64,000 nucleotides of DNA. Origin: Apostichopus japonicus (Eukaryota; Echinodermata; Holothuroidea; Aspidochirotida; Stichopodidae). The notes beneath the pieces are model-generated. The model saw nothing but the letters and a program-made list of their open reading frames with translations. It had not been told where the DNA came from and did not search any database. The position numbers and the translations under genes were made by a program. The stretch lies in the NCBI RefSeq assembly GCF_037975245.1, contig NC_092578.1:15110321-15174320 (forward strand), read 5' to 3'. Below are positions 25,466 to 38,412 of this stretch, piece after piece (the stretch's first letter is position 1; each line of letters opens with the position of its first letter).

Positions 25466-28400
25466 ATGCCATTACGTCTCATCCATTAGATACCTTCACG
25501 TCTGTCTGATCCCTTAGATACCGTCACGTCTGTGTCATCCCTTAGATAACATCACGTCTGATCCCTTACATACCATCATGTCTGTCTGCTCCATTTCATA
25601 GCATCACGTCTGTCTCATCCCTTAGATGCCATCACGTCTGTCTTATACCTTAAATACCATCACGTCTGTCTCATCCCTTAGATACCATCACGTAAGTCTG
25701 ATCCCTTAGATACCGTCACGTCTGTCTGATCCTTTAGATACCGTCACGTCTGTCTGATCCCTTAGATACCCTCACGTCTGTCTCATCCCTTAGATGCCAT
25801 CACTTCTGTCTTATACCTTAAATACCATCACGTCTGTCTCATCCCTTAGATACCATCACGTAAGTCTGATCCCTTAGATACCGTCACGTCTGTCTGATCC
25901 CTTAGATACCGTCACGTCTGTCTGATCCCTTAGATACCCTCACGTCTGTCTCATCTCTTAGATAACATCGCGTCTATCTCATCTCTTAGATAACATCGCG
26001 TCTGTCTCATCCTTTAGATACCATCACGTCTGTCTCATCCCTTAGATTCCCTCACGTCTGTGTTATCCCTTAGATACCCTCACGTCTGGCTGATCCCTTT
26101 GATACCCTCACGTCTGTCTCATCCCTTAGATACCGTCACGTCTGTCTCATCTCTTTGATACCATCACGTCTGTCTGATCCCTTTGATACCCTCACGTCTG
26201 TCTCATCCTTTAGATACCACCACGTCTGTCTGATCCCTTTGATACCATCACGTCTGTCTCATCTCTTAGATAGCATCACGTCTGTCTGATCCCTTTGATA
26301 CCCTCACGTCTGTCTCATCTCGTAGATACCGTCACGTCTGTCTCATCCCTTAGATACCGTCACGTCTGTCTCATCTCTTAGATACCATCACGTTTGTCTG
26401 AACCCTTTGATACCCTCACGTATGTCTCATCCTTTAGATACCCTCACGTCTGTCCCAACCCTTAGATACCATCACGTCTGTCTCAACCCTTACATACCCA
26501 TCACGACTGTCTCATCCCTTAGATACCATCACGTCTGTCTCATCCCTTAGATACCATCACGTCTGTCTCATCCCTTAGATACCGTCACGTCTGTCTCATC
26601 TCTTAGATACCATCACGTCTGTCCCATCCTTTAGATACCATCACGTCTGTCTGATCTCTTAGATACCATCACATCTGTCTGATCCCTTTGATACCATCAC
26701 GTATGTCTCATCTCTTAGATAGCATCACGTCTGTCTGATCCCTTTGATACCCTCACGTCTGTCTCATCTCGTAGATACCGTCACGTCTGTCTCATCCCTT
26801 AGATACCGTCACGTCTGTCTCATCTCTTAGATACCATCACGTCTGTCTGAACCCTTTGATACCATCACGTATGTCTCATCTCTTAGATAGCATCACGTCT
26901 GTCTGATCCCTTTGATACCCTCACGTCTGTCTCATCTCGTAGATACCGTCACGTCTGTCTCATCCCTTAGATACCATCACGTCTGTCTCAACCCCTAGAT
27001 TCCCTCACGTCTGTGTTATCCCTTAGATACCCTCACGTCTGGCTGATCCCTTAGATACCATCACGTCTGTCTGATCCCTTAGATACCGTCACGTCTGTCT
27101 GATCCCTTAGATACCCTCACGTCTGTCTCATCCCTTAGATACCCTCACTTCTGTCTCATCCTTTAGATACCATCGCGTCTGTCTGATCCCTTTGATACCC
27201 TCACGTCTGTCTCATCCCTTAGATACCGTCACGTCTGTCTCATCTCTTTGATACCATCACGTCTGTCTGATCCCTTTGATACCCTCACGTCTGTCTCATC
27301 CTTTAGATACCACCACGTCTGTCTGATCCCTTTGATACCATCACGTCTGTCTCATCTCTTAGATAGCATCACGTCTGTCTGATCCCTTTGATACCCTCAC
27401 GTCTGTCTTGTCCTTTAGATAACATCCATTCTGTCTCATCTCTTAGATACTATCACGTCTGTCTGAACCCTTTGATACCCTCACGTATGTCTCATCCCTT
27501 AGATACCCTCACGTCTGTCCCAACCCTTAGATACCATCACGTCTGTCTCAACCCTTACATACTCATCACGACTGTCTCATCCCTTAGATACCCTCACGTC
27601 TGTCTCATCTCGTAGATACCGTCACGTCTGTCTCATCCCTTAGATACCGTCACGTCTGTCTCATCTCTTAGATACCATCACGTCTGTCTGATCCCTTTGA
27701 TACCCTCACGTCTGTCTTGTCCTTTAGATACCATCACGTCTGTCTCATCTCTTAGATAGCATCACGTCTGTCTCATCCTTTAGATACCATCACGTCTGTC
27801 TCATCCCTTAGATTCCCTCACGTCTGTGTTATCCCTTAGATACCCTCACGTCTGGCTGATCCCTTAGATACATCACGTCTGTCTCATCCCTTAGATTCCC
27901 TCACGTCTGTGTTATCCCTTAGATACCCTCACGTCTGGCTGATCACTTAGATACCATCACGTCTGTCTGATCCCTTAGATACCGTCACGTCTGTCTGATC
28001 CCTTAGATACCCTCACGTCTGTCTGATCCCTTAGATACCCTCACTTCTGTCTCATCCTTTAGATACCATCGCGTCTGTCTGATCCCTTTGATACCCTCAC
28101 GTCTGTCTCATCCCTTAGATACCGTCACGTCTGTCTCATCTCTTTGATACCATCACGTCTGTCTCATCCCTTTGATACCCTCACGTCTGTCTCATCCTTT
28201 AGATACCACCACGTCTGTCTGATCCCTTTGATACCCTCACGTCTGTCTCATCTCGTAGATACCGTCACGTCTGTCTCATCCCTTAGATACTGTCACGTCT
28301 GTCTCATCTCTTAGATACCATCACGTCTGTCTGAACCCTTTGATACCCATCACGACTGTCTCATCCCTTAGATACCCTCACGTCTGTCTCATCCCTTAGA

Positions 28401-29255
28401 TACCATCACGTCTGTCTCATCCCTTAGATACCGTCACGTCTGTCTCATCTCTTAGATACAATCACGTCTGTCCCATCCTTTAGATACCATCACGTCTGTC
28501 TGATCTCTTAGATACCATCACATCTGTCTGAACCCTTTGATACCCTCACGTATGTCTCATCCCTTAGATACCCTCACGTCTGTCCCAACCTTAGATACCA
28601 TCATGTCTGTCTCAACCCCTACATACCATCACGTCTGTCTCATCCGTTAGATACCACGTCTGTCCCATCCCTTAGATACCATCACGTCTGTCTGATCCCT
28701 TAGATACCATCACGTCTGTCTCTTCCCTTAGATACCCTTACGTCTGTGTCATCCCTTATATGCCATTACGTCTCATCCATTAGATACCTTCACGTCTGTC
28801 TGATCCCTTAGATACCGTCACGTCTGTGTCATCCCTTAGATAACATCACGTCTGATCCCTTACATACCATCATGTCTGTCTGCTCCATTTCATAGCATCA
28901 CGTCTGTCTCATCCCTTAGATGCCATCACGTCTGTCTTATACCTTAAATACCATCACGTCTGTCTCATCCCTTAGATACCATCACGTCTGTCTCATCCCT
29001 TAGATACCGTCACGTCTGTCTCATCTCTTAGATACCATCACGTCTGTCTCATCCCTTTGATACCCTCACGTCTGTCTTGTCCTTTAGATACCATCACGTC
29101 TGTCTCATCTCTTAGATACCATCACATCTGTCTGAACCCTTTGATACCCTCACGTATGTCCCATCCCTTAGATACCATCACGTCTGTCTGATATCTTAGA
29201 TACCATCACGTCTGTCTCTTCCCTTAGATACCCTTACGTCTGTGTCATCCCTTAT
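25466..29255. repeat. higher-order repeat, 3.79-kb period (first copy)
   Basis: The distinctive variant cluster CTTATATGCCATTACGTCTC occurs at 25466 and again at 29256, and long stretches of variant units follow in the same order after both. The rare 27388 frame recurs at 31178, also 3,790 bp later. A similar marker pair is at 28760 and 32552 (3,792 bp). Confidence 0.85.
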
Positions 29256-32200
29256 ATGCCATTACGTCTCATCCATTAGATACCTTCACGTCTGTCTGAT
29301 CCCTTAGATACCGTCACGTCTGTGTCATCCCTTAGATAACATCACGTCTGATCCCTTACATACCATCATGTCTGTCTGCTCCATTTCATAGCATCACGTC
29401 TGTCTCATCCCTTAGATGCCATCACGTCTGTCTTATACCTTAAATACCATCACGTCTGTCTCATCCCTTAGATACCATCACGTAAGTCTGATCCCTTAGA
29501 TACCGTCACGTCTGTCTGATCCCTTAGATACCGTCACGTCTGTCTGATCCCTTAGATACCCTCACGTCTGTCTCATCCCTTAGATGCCATCACTTCTGTC
29601 TTATACCTTAAATACCATCACGTCTGTCTCATCCCTTAGATACCATCACGTAAGTCTGATCCCTTAGATACCGTCACGTCTGTCTGATCCCTTAGATACC
29701 GTCACGTCTGTCTGATCCCTTAGATACCCTCACGTCTGTCTCATCTCTTAGATAACATCGCGTCTATCTCATCTCTTAGATAACATCGCGTCTGTCTCAT
29801 CCTTTAGATACCATCACGTCTGTCTCATCCCTTAGATTCCCTCACGTCTGTGTTATCCCTTAGATACCCTCACGTCTGGCTGATCCCTTTGATACCCTCA
29901 CGTCTGTCTCATCCCTTAGATACCGTCACGTCTGTCTCATCTCTTTGATACCATCACGTCTGTCTGATCCCTTTGATACCCTCACGTCTGTCTCATCCTT
30001 TAGATACCACCACGTCTGTCTGATCCCTTTGATACCATCACGTCTGTCTCATCTCTTAGATAGCATCACGTCTGTCTGATCCCTTTGATACCCTCACGTC
30101 TGTCTCATCTCGTAGATACCGTCACGTCTGTCTCATCCCTTAGATACCGTCACGTCTGTCTCATCTCTTAGATACCATCACGTTTGTCTGAACCCTTTGA
30201 TACCCTCACGTATGTCTCATCCTTTAGATACCCTCACGTCTGTCCCAACCCTTAGATACCATCACGTCTGTCTCAACCCTTACATACCCATCACGTCTGT
30301 CTCATCCCTTAGATACCATCACGTCTGTCTCATCCCTTAGATACCATCACGTCTGTCTCATCCCTTAGATACCGTCACGTCTGTCTCATCTCTTAGATAC
30401 CATCACGTCTGTCCCATCCTTTAGATACCATCACGTCTGTCTGATCTCTTAGATACCATCACATCTGTCTGATCCCTTTGATACCATCACGTATGTCTCA
30501 TCTCTTAGATAGCATCACGTCTGTCTGATCCCTTTGATACCCTCACGTCTGTCTCATCTCGTAGATACCGTCACGTCTGTCTCATCCCTTAGATACCGTC
30601 ACGTCTGTCTCATCTCTTAGATACCATCACGTCTGTCTGAACCCTTTGATACCATCACGTATGTCTCATCTCTTAGATAGCATCACGTCTGTCTGATCCC
30701 TTTGATACCCTCACGTCTGTCTCATCTCGTAGATACCGTCACGTCTGTCTCATCCCTTAGATACCATCACGTCTGTCTCAACCCCTAGATTCCCTCACGT
30801 CTGTGTTATCCCTTAGATACCCTCACGTCTGGCTGATCCCTTAGATACCATCACGTCTGTCTGATCCCTTAGATACTGTCACGTCTGTCTGATCCCTTAG
30901 ATACCCTCACGTCTGTCTGATCCCTTAGATACCCTCACTTCTGTCTCATCCTTTAGATACCATCGCGTCTGTCTGATCCCTTTGATACCCTCACGTCTGT
31001 CTCATCCCTTAGATACCGTCACGTCTGTCTCATCTCTTTGATACCATCACGTCTGTCTGATCCCTTTGATACCCTCACGTCTGTCTCATCCTTTAGATAC
31101 CACCACGTCTGTCTGATCCCTTTGATACCATCACGTCTGTCTCATCTCTTAGATAGCATCACGTCTGTCTGATCCCTTTGATACCCTCACGTCTGTCTTG
31201 TCCTTTAGATAACATCCATTCTGTCTCATCTCTTAGATACTATCACGTCTGTCTGAACCCTTTGATACCCTCACGTATGTCTCATCCCTTAGATACCCTC
31301 ACGTCTGTCCCAACCCTTAGATACCATCACGTCTGTCTCAACCCTTACATACTCATCACGACTGTCTCATCCCTTAGATACCCTCACGTCTGTCTCATCT
31401 CGTAGATACCGTCACGTCTGTCTCATCCCTTAGATACCGTCACGTCTGTCTCATCTCTTAGATACCATCACGTCTGTCTGATCCCTTTGATACCCTCACG
31501 TCTGTCTTGTCCTTTAGATACCATCACGTCTGTCTCATCTCTTAGATAGCATCACGTCTGTCTCATCCTTTAGATACCATCACGTCTGTCTCATCCCTTA
31601 GATTCCCTCACGTCTGTGTTATCCCTTAGATACCCTCACGTCTGGCTGATCCCTTAGATACATCACGTCTGTCTCATCCCTTAGATTCCCTCACGTCTGT
31701 GTTATCCCTTAGATACCCTCACGTCTGGCTGATCACTTAGATACCATCACGTCTGTCTGATCCCTTAGATACCCTCACGTCTGTCTGATCCCTTAGATAC
31801 CCTCACGTCTGTCTGATCCCTTAGATACCCTCACTTCTGTCTCATCCTTTAGATACCATCGCGTCTGTCTGATCCCTTTGATACCCTCACGTCTGTCTCA
31901 TCCCTTAGATACCGTCACGTCTGTCTCATCTCTTTGATACCATCACGTCTGTCTCATCCCTTTGATACCCTCACGTCTGTCTCATCCTTTAGATACCACC
32001 ACGTCTGTCTGATCCCTTTGATACCCTCACGTCTGTCTCATCTCGTAGATACCGTCACGTCTGTCTCATCCCTTAGATACTGTCACGTCTGTCTCATCTC
32101 TTAGATACCATCACGTCTGTCTGAACCCTTTGATACCCATCACGACTGTCTCATCCCTTAGATACCCTCACGTCTGTCTCATCCCTTAGATACCATCACG

Positions 32201-32551
32201 TCTGTCTCATCCCTTAGATACCGTCACGTCTGTCTCATCTCTTAGATACAATCACGTCTGTCCCATCCTTTAGATACCATCACGTCTGTCTGATCTCTTA
32301 GATACCATCACATCTGTCTGAACCCTTTGATACCCTCACGTATGTCTCATCCCTTAGATACCCTCACGTCTGTCCCAACCTTAGATACCATCATGTCTGT
32401 CTGATCCCTTAGATACCATCACGTCTGTCTCTTCCCTTAGATACCCTCACGTCTGTCCCAACCTTAGATACCATCATGTCTGTCTGATCCCTTAGATACC
32501 ATCACGTCTGTCTCTTCCCTTAGATACCCTTACGTCTGTGTCATCCCTTAT

Positions 32552-35020
32552 ATGCCATTACGTCTCATCCATTAGATACCTTCACGTCTGTCTGATCCCT
32601 TAGATACCGTCACGTCTGTGTCATCCCTTAGATAACATCACGTCTGATCCCTTACATACCATCATGTCTGTCTGCTCCATTTCATAGCATCACGTCTGTC
32701 TGATCCCTTAGATGCCATCACGTCTGTCTTATACCTTAAATACCATCACGTCTGTCTCATCCCTTAGATACCATCACGTAAGTCTGATCCCTTAGATACC
32801 GTCACGTCTGTCTGATCCCTTAGATACCGTCACGTCTGTCTGATCCCTTAGATACCCTCACGTCTGTCTCATCTAATAGATAACATCACGTCTATCTCAT
32901 CTCTTAGATAACATCGCGTCTGTCTCATCCTTTAGATACCATCACGTCTGTCTCATCCCTTAGATTCCCTCACGTCTGTGTTATCCCTTAGATACCCTCA
33001 CGTCTGGCTGATCCCTTAGATACATCACGTCTGTCTCATCCCTTAGATTCCCTCACGTCTGTGTTATCCCTTAGATACCCTCACGTCTGGCTGATCCCTT
33101 AGATACCATCACGTCTGTCTGATCCCTTAGATACCGTCACGTCTGTCTGATCCCTTAGATTCCCTCACGTCTGTGTTATCCCTTAGATACCCTCACGTCT
33201 GGCTGATCCCTTAGATACCATCACGTCTGTCTCATCCCTTAGATACCGTCACGTCTGTCTCATCTCTTAGATACCATCACATCTGTCTGAACCCTTTGAT
33301 ACCCTCACGTATGTCCCATCCCTTAGATACCATCACGTCTGTCTGATCCCTTAGATACCATCACGTCTGTCTCTTCCCTTAGATACCCTTACGTCTGTGT
33401 CATCCCTTATATGCCATTACGTCTCATCCATTAGATACCTTCACGTCTGTCTGATCCCTTAGATACCGTCACGTCTGTGTCATCCCTTAGATAACATCAC
33501 GTCTGATCCCTTACATACCATCATGTCTGTCTGCTCCATTTCATAGCATCACGTCTGTCTGATCCCTTTGATACCCTCACGTCTGTCTCATCCATTAGAT
33601 ACCGTCACGTCTGTCTCATCTCTTTGATACCATCACGTCTGTCTGATCCCTTTGATACCCTCACGTCTGTCTCATCCTTTAGATACCACCACGTCTGTCT
33701 GATCCCTTTGATACCATCACGTCTGTCTCATCTTAGATAGCATCACGTCTGTCTGATCCCTTTGATACCCTCACGTCTGTCTTGTCCTTTAGATAACATC
33801 CATTCTGTCTCATCTCTTAGATACTATCACGTCTGTCTGAACCCTTTGATACCCTCACGTATGTCTCATCCCTTAGATACCCTCACGTCTGTCCCAACCC
33901 TTAGATACCATCACGTCTGTCTCATCCCTTAGATTCCCTCACGTCTGTGTTATCCCTTAGATACCCTCACGTCTGGCTGATCCCTTAGATACATCACGTC
34001 TGTCTCATCCCTTAGATTCCCTCACGTCTGTGTTATCCCTTAGATACCCTCACGTCTGGCTGATCACTTAGATACCATCACGTCTGTCTGATCCCTTAGA
34101 TACCGTCACGTCTGTCTGATCCCTTAGATACCCTCACGTCTGTCTGATCCCTTAGATACCCTCACTTCTGTCTCATCCTTTAGATACCATCGCGTCTGTC
34201 TGATCCCTTTGATACCCTCACGTCTGTCTCATCCCTTAGATACCGTCACGTCTGTCTCATCTCTTTGATACCATCACGTCTGTCTCATCCCTTTGATACC
34301 CTCACGTCTGTCTCATCCTTTAGATACCACCACGTCTGTCTGATCCCTTTGATACCATCACGTCTGTCTCATCTCTTAGATACCATCACGTCTGTCTGAT
34401 CCCTTTGATACCCTCACGTCTGTCTCATCTCGTAGATACCGTCACGTCTGTCTCATCCCTTAGATACTGTCACGTCTGTCTCATCTCTTAGATACCATCA
34501 CGTCTGTCTGAACCCTTTGATACCCTCACGTATGTCTCATCCTTTAGATACCCTCACGTCTGTCCCAACCCTTAGATACCATCACGTCTGTCTCAACCCT
34601 TACATACCCATCACGACTGTCTCATCCCTTAGATACCCTCACGTCTGTCTCATCCCTTAGATACCATCACGTCTGTCTCATCCCTTAGATACCGTCACGT
34701 CTGTCTCATCTCTTAGATACCATCACGTCTGTCCCATCCTTTAGATACCATCACGTCTGTCTGATCTCTTAGATACCATCACATCTGTCTGAACCCTTTG
34801 ATACCCTCACGTATGTCTCATCCCTTAGATACCCTCACGTCTGTCCCAACCTTAGATACCATCATGTCTGTCTCAACCCCTACATACCATCACGTCTGTC
34901 TCATCCGTTAGATACCACGTCTGTCCCATCCCTTAGATACCATCACGTCTGTCTGATCCCTTAGATACCATCACGTCTGTCTCTTCCCTTAGATACCCTT
35001 ACGTCTGTGTCATCCCTTAT
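32552..35020. repeat. higher-order repeat, 2.47-kb period (first copy)
   Basis: The same marker occurs at 32552, 33411, 35021 and 35880. The 859-bp spacing repeats, and the offset between pairs is 2,469 bp (about 88 units). It shows a second, later block duplication inside the array. Confidence 0.85.
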
Positions 35021-37343
35021 ATGCCATTACGTCTCATCCATTAGATACCTTCACGTCTGTCTGATCCCTTAGATACCGTCACGTCTGTGTCATCCCTTAG
35101 ATAACATCACGTCTGATCCCTTACATACCATCATGTCTGTCTGCTCCATTTCATAGCATCACGTCTGTCTGATCCCTTAGATGCCATCACGTCTGTCTTA
35201 TACCTTAAATACCATCACGTCTGTCTCATCCCTTAGATACCATCACGTAAGTCTGATCCCTTAGATACCGTCACGTCTGTCTGATCCCTTAGATACCGTC
35301 ACGTCTGTCTGATCCCTTAGATACCCTCACGTCTGTCTCATCTAATAGATAACATCACGTCTATCTCATCTCTTAGATAACATCGCGTCTGTCTCATCCT
35401 TTAGATACCATCACGTCTGTCTCATCCCTTAGATTCCCTCACGTCTGTGTTATCCCTTAGATACCCTCACGTCTGGCTGATCCCTTAGATACATCACGTC
35501 TGTCTCATCCCTTAGATTCCCTCACGTCTGTGTTATCCCTTAGATACCCTCACGTCTGGCTGATCCCTTAGATACCATCACGTCTGTCTGATCCCTTAGA
35601 TACCGTCACGTCTGTCTGATCCCTTAGATTCCCTCACGTCTGTGTTATCCCTTAGATACCCTCACGTCTGGCTGATCCCTTAGATACCATCACGTCTGTC
35701 TCATCCCTTAGATACCGTCACGTCTGTCTCATCTCTTAGATACCATCACATCTGTCTGAACCCTTTGATACCCTCACGTATGTCCCATCCCTTAGATACC
35801 ATCACGTCTGTCTGATCCCTTAGATACCATCACGTCTGTCTCTTCCCTTAGATACCCTTACGTCTGTGTCATCCCTTATATGCCATTACGTCTCATCCAT
35901 TAGATACCTTCACGTCTGTCTGATCCCTTAGATACCGTCACGTCTGTGTCATCCCTTAGATAACATCACGTCTGATCCCTTACATACCATCATGTCTGTC
36001 TGCTCCATTTCATAGCATCACGTCTGTCTGATCCCTTAGATACCGTCACGTCTGTCTGATCCCTTAGATTCCCTCACGTCTGTGTTATCCCTTAGATACC
36101 CTCACGTCTGTCTCATCTCTTAGATACCATCACATCTGTCTGAACCCTTTGATACCCTCACGTATGTCTCATGCCTTAGATACCCTCACGTCTGTCCCAA
36201 CCTTAGATACCATCACGTCTGTCTCAACCCCTACATACCATCACGTCTGTGTCATCCCTTAGATACCATCACGTCTGTCTCATCCCTTAGATACCGTCAC
36301 GTCTGTCTCATCCCTTAGATACCCTCACGTCTGTCTCATCCCTTAGATACCATCACGTCTGTCTCATCCCTTAGATACCGTCACGTCTGTCTCATCTCTT
36401 AGATACCATTACGTCTGTCTGATCCCTTTGATACCCTTACGTCTGTCTTGTCCTTTAGATACCATCACGTCTGTCTCATCTCTTAGATAGCATCACGTCT
36501 GTCCCATCCTTTAGATACCATCACGTCTGTCTGAACCCTTTGATACCCTCACGTATGTCTCATCCTTTAGATACCCTCACGTCTGTCCCAACCCTTAGAT
36601 ACCATCACGTCTGTCTCATCCCTTAGATACCGTCACGTCTGTCTCATCCCTTAGATACCGTCACGTCTGTCTCATCCCTTAGATACCGTCACGTCTGTCT
36701 CATCCCTTAGATACCGTCACGTCTGTCTCATCTCTTAGATACCATCACATCTGTCTGAACCCTTTGATACCCTCACGTATGTCTCATCCCTTAGATACCC
36801 TCACGTCTGTCCCAACCTTAGATACCATCACGTCTGTCTCAACCCCTACATACCATCACGTCTGTGTCATCCCTTAGATACCATCACGTCTGTCTCATCC
36901 CTTAGATACCGTCACGTCTGTCTCATCTCTTAGATAGCATCACGTCTGTCTGATCCCTTTGATACCCTCACGTCTGTCTTGTCCTTTAGATACCATCACG
37001 TCTGTCTCATCTCTTAGATAGCATCACGTCTGTCCCATCCTTTAGATACCATCACGTCTGTCTGATCTCTTAGATAGCATCACATCTGTCTGAACCCTTT
37101 GATACCATCACGTCTGTCTGATCTCTTAGATACCATCACATCTGTCTGAACCCTTTGATACCCTCACGTATGTCTCATCCCTTAGATACCCTCACGTCTG
37201 TCCCAACCCTTAGATACCCTCACGTCTGTCTGATCTCTGAGATACCCTCACGTCTGTACCAACCCTTACATACCATCGCGTCTGTCTCAACCCTTAGATA
37301 CCATCACGTCTGTCTCATCCCATAGATACAATCCCTTACATAC

Positions 37344-37610
37344 AGGGAAAATGAAGACTTTTTCTTCCCCAGGAAAGTACTACTGAAAAGTAGGATAAAG
37401 CTACTGACACCCCATCACCCTCTCATTTCTAGTAATATACGCCAAATGCGTAAAAGAGTACTTCCACGTATTGCGTTTACTATTTCACAGTCCTACTTAG
37501 GCTGCTGCCTCTTGAAAAAGGCGCTAAAAATATTCAAGCCGCATTTGAGTTATGTTGTAACTTTTTATCACACTGATCAGTTTCCATGTCAAGCCAGCAG
37601 CTGACCACTG
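37344..37610. other. spacer between the array and duplication unit B
   Basis: About 270 bp of non-repetitive sequence after the last degenerate unit. No gene signal. Confidence 0.6.
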
Positions 37611-38297
37611 GCCGATTGAACTCCAATCTTGACCGTCGTCACCTGAAAAAAATCGTGGATAGTCGGGATCCAAACGTAGGATAACCGAGTGAGGTCGCTT
37701 TCCATTTTAACAAATGCATAACAGCATTAATCAAAGGGTTGATAGCCTTTTCACCATATTTTGGTGGCGAGACTGCAGGTTCGAATCATTAGGGATAAAT
37801 AGACACAAAAACAATGGCTATGAATATTTTAATATGAATATTAGGGGGAAATTTACATTGTATGCCTTGTTATGTTTATATCCATGTTTTACCTTATAGT
37901 TTGGTATTCTTTATTTTATTTAGATATAACTGTTTAAGGTGGAACTATGACGTAACATCTCATGTAAAACACGTTTAATATATTCAGAAAAAAAGAAAGA
38001 TCAGGGGAATAATTTTTAGCATTATAGTTTTTAATTTTATTTTAATTTTTATGTTTCACAATTGCTGGTTTTACTCGCTTGTAAGTTTGTGAAATATTTG
38101 GTACGTTTTATTATTGCCCTTACGTTACGCTTGTACAATTTTCTTCAACTTTAAGAATGTCAATTTTCTTTGCAGCATGTATATCGACATTTTCTTCATT
38201 GATATCCGCTCTGGAGTCACACCTCTCAATCAAAGCTCCTCTCGACCGCCCCGCCCCCGCCCCACCCCTCCCCGCCCCAAGTCTGATATTTGTTTCT

Positions 38298-38412
38298 TTA
38301 AGTATTTTCATAAGCCATGATCTCCTCCTGTAGATCTCTGTTATCTTTCTCGATTTCATCCATTTGCTTCTGCATCCTCTTCATCTCCTTCGTTTTCTCT
38401 TTAACTTTCATC
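38298..38412 (-). CDS. coiled-coil gene B, exon 4 (C-terminus)
   Basis: Encodes MKVKEKTKEMKRMQKQMDEI, then EKDNRDLQEEIMAYENT and TAA (38300-38298). The phase matches exon 3. Confidence 0.85.

Larger units (their letters stand above)
21781..37343. repeat. 28-bp minisatellite mega-array (about 15.6 kb, roughly 550 copies)
   Basis: Direct tandem copies of a 28-bp unit that starts ATACC(A/C/G)TCACG, continues TCTGTCT(C/G)ATC and ends CCTTAG. Variants include CTTTGATA for CTTAGATA, TCTCGTAGATA, CAACCCTTACATA, and CpG-loss forms TCACATCTG and TCATGTCTG. Rare units are shortened (for example TTAGATACATCACG and TTAGATACCACG). Because 28 is not a multiple of 3, the reading frame rotates through the units. 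Short open frames that recur about every 2.7-3.8 kb (22420, 24706, 27388, 31178) are repeat artefacts. The array starts 1 kb upstream of coiled-coil gene A and ends about 270 bp before duplication unit B. Higher-order repeats are listed separately. Confidence 0.98.

Noticed and set aside
22420-31405. Recurrent 63-75-residue open frames (22420, 23089, 24706, 27388, 31178)
   Set aside because: They are frames through the 28-bp unit (three units make 84 nt, 28 residues) and recur only because the higher-order blocks repeat.
21781-37343. CRISPR-like array
   Set aside because: The 28-bp repeats follow each other without spacers and the host is clearly eukaryotic. This is a minisatellite.
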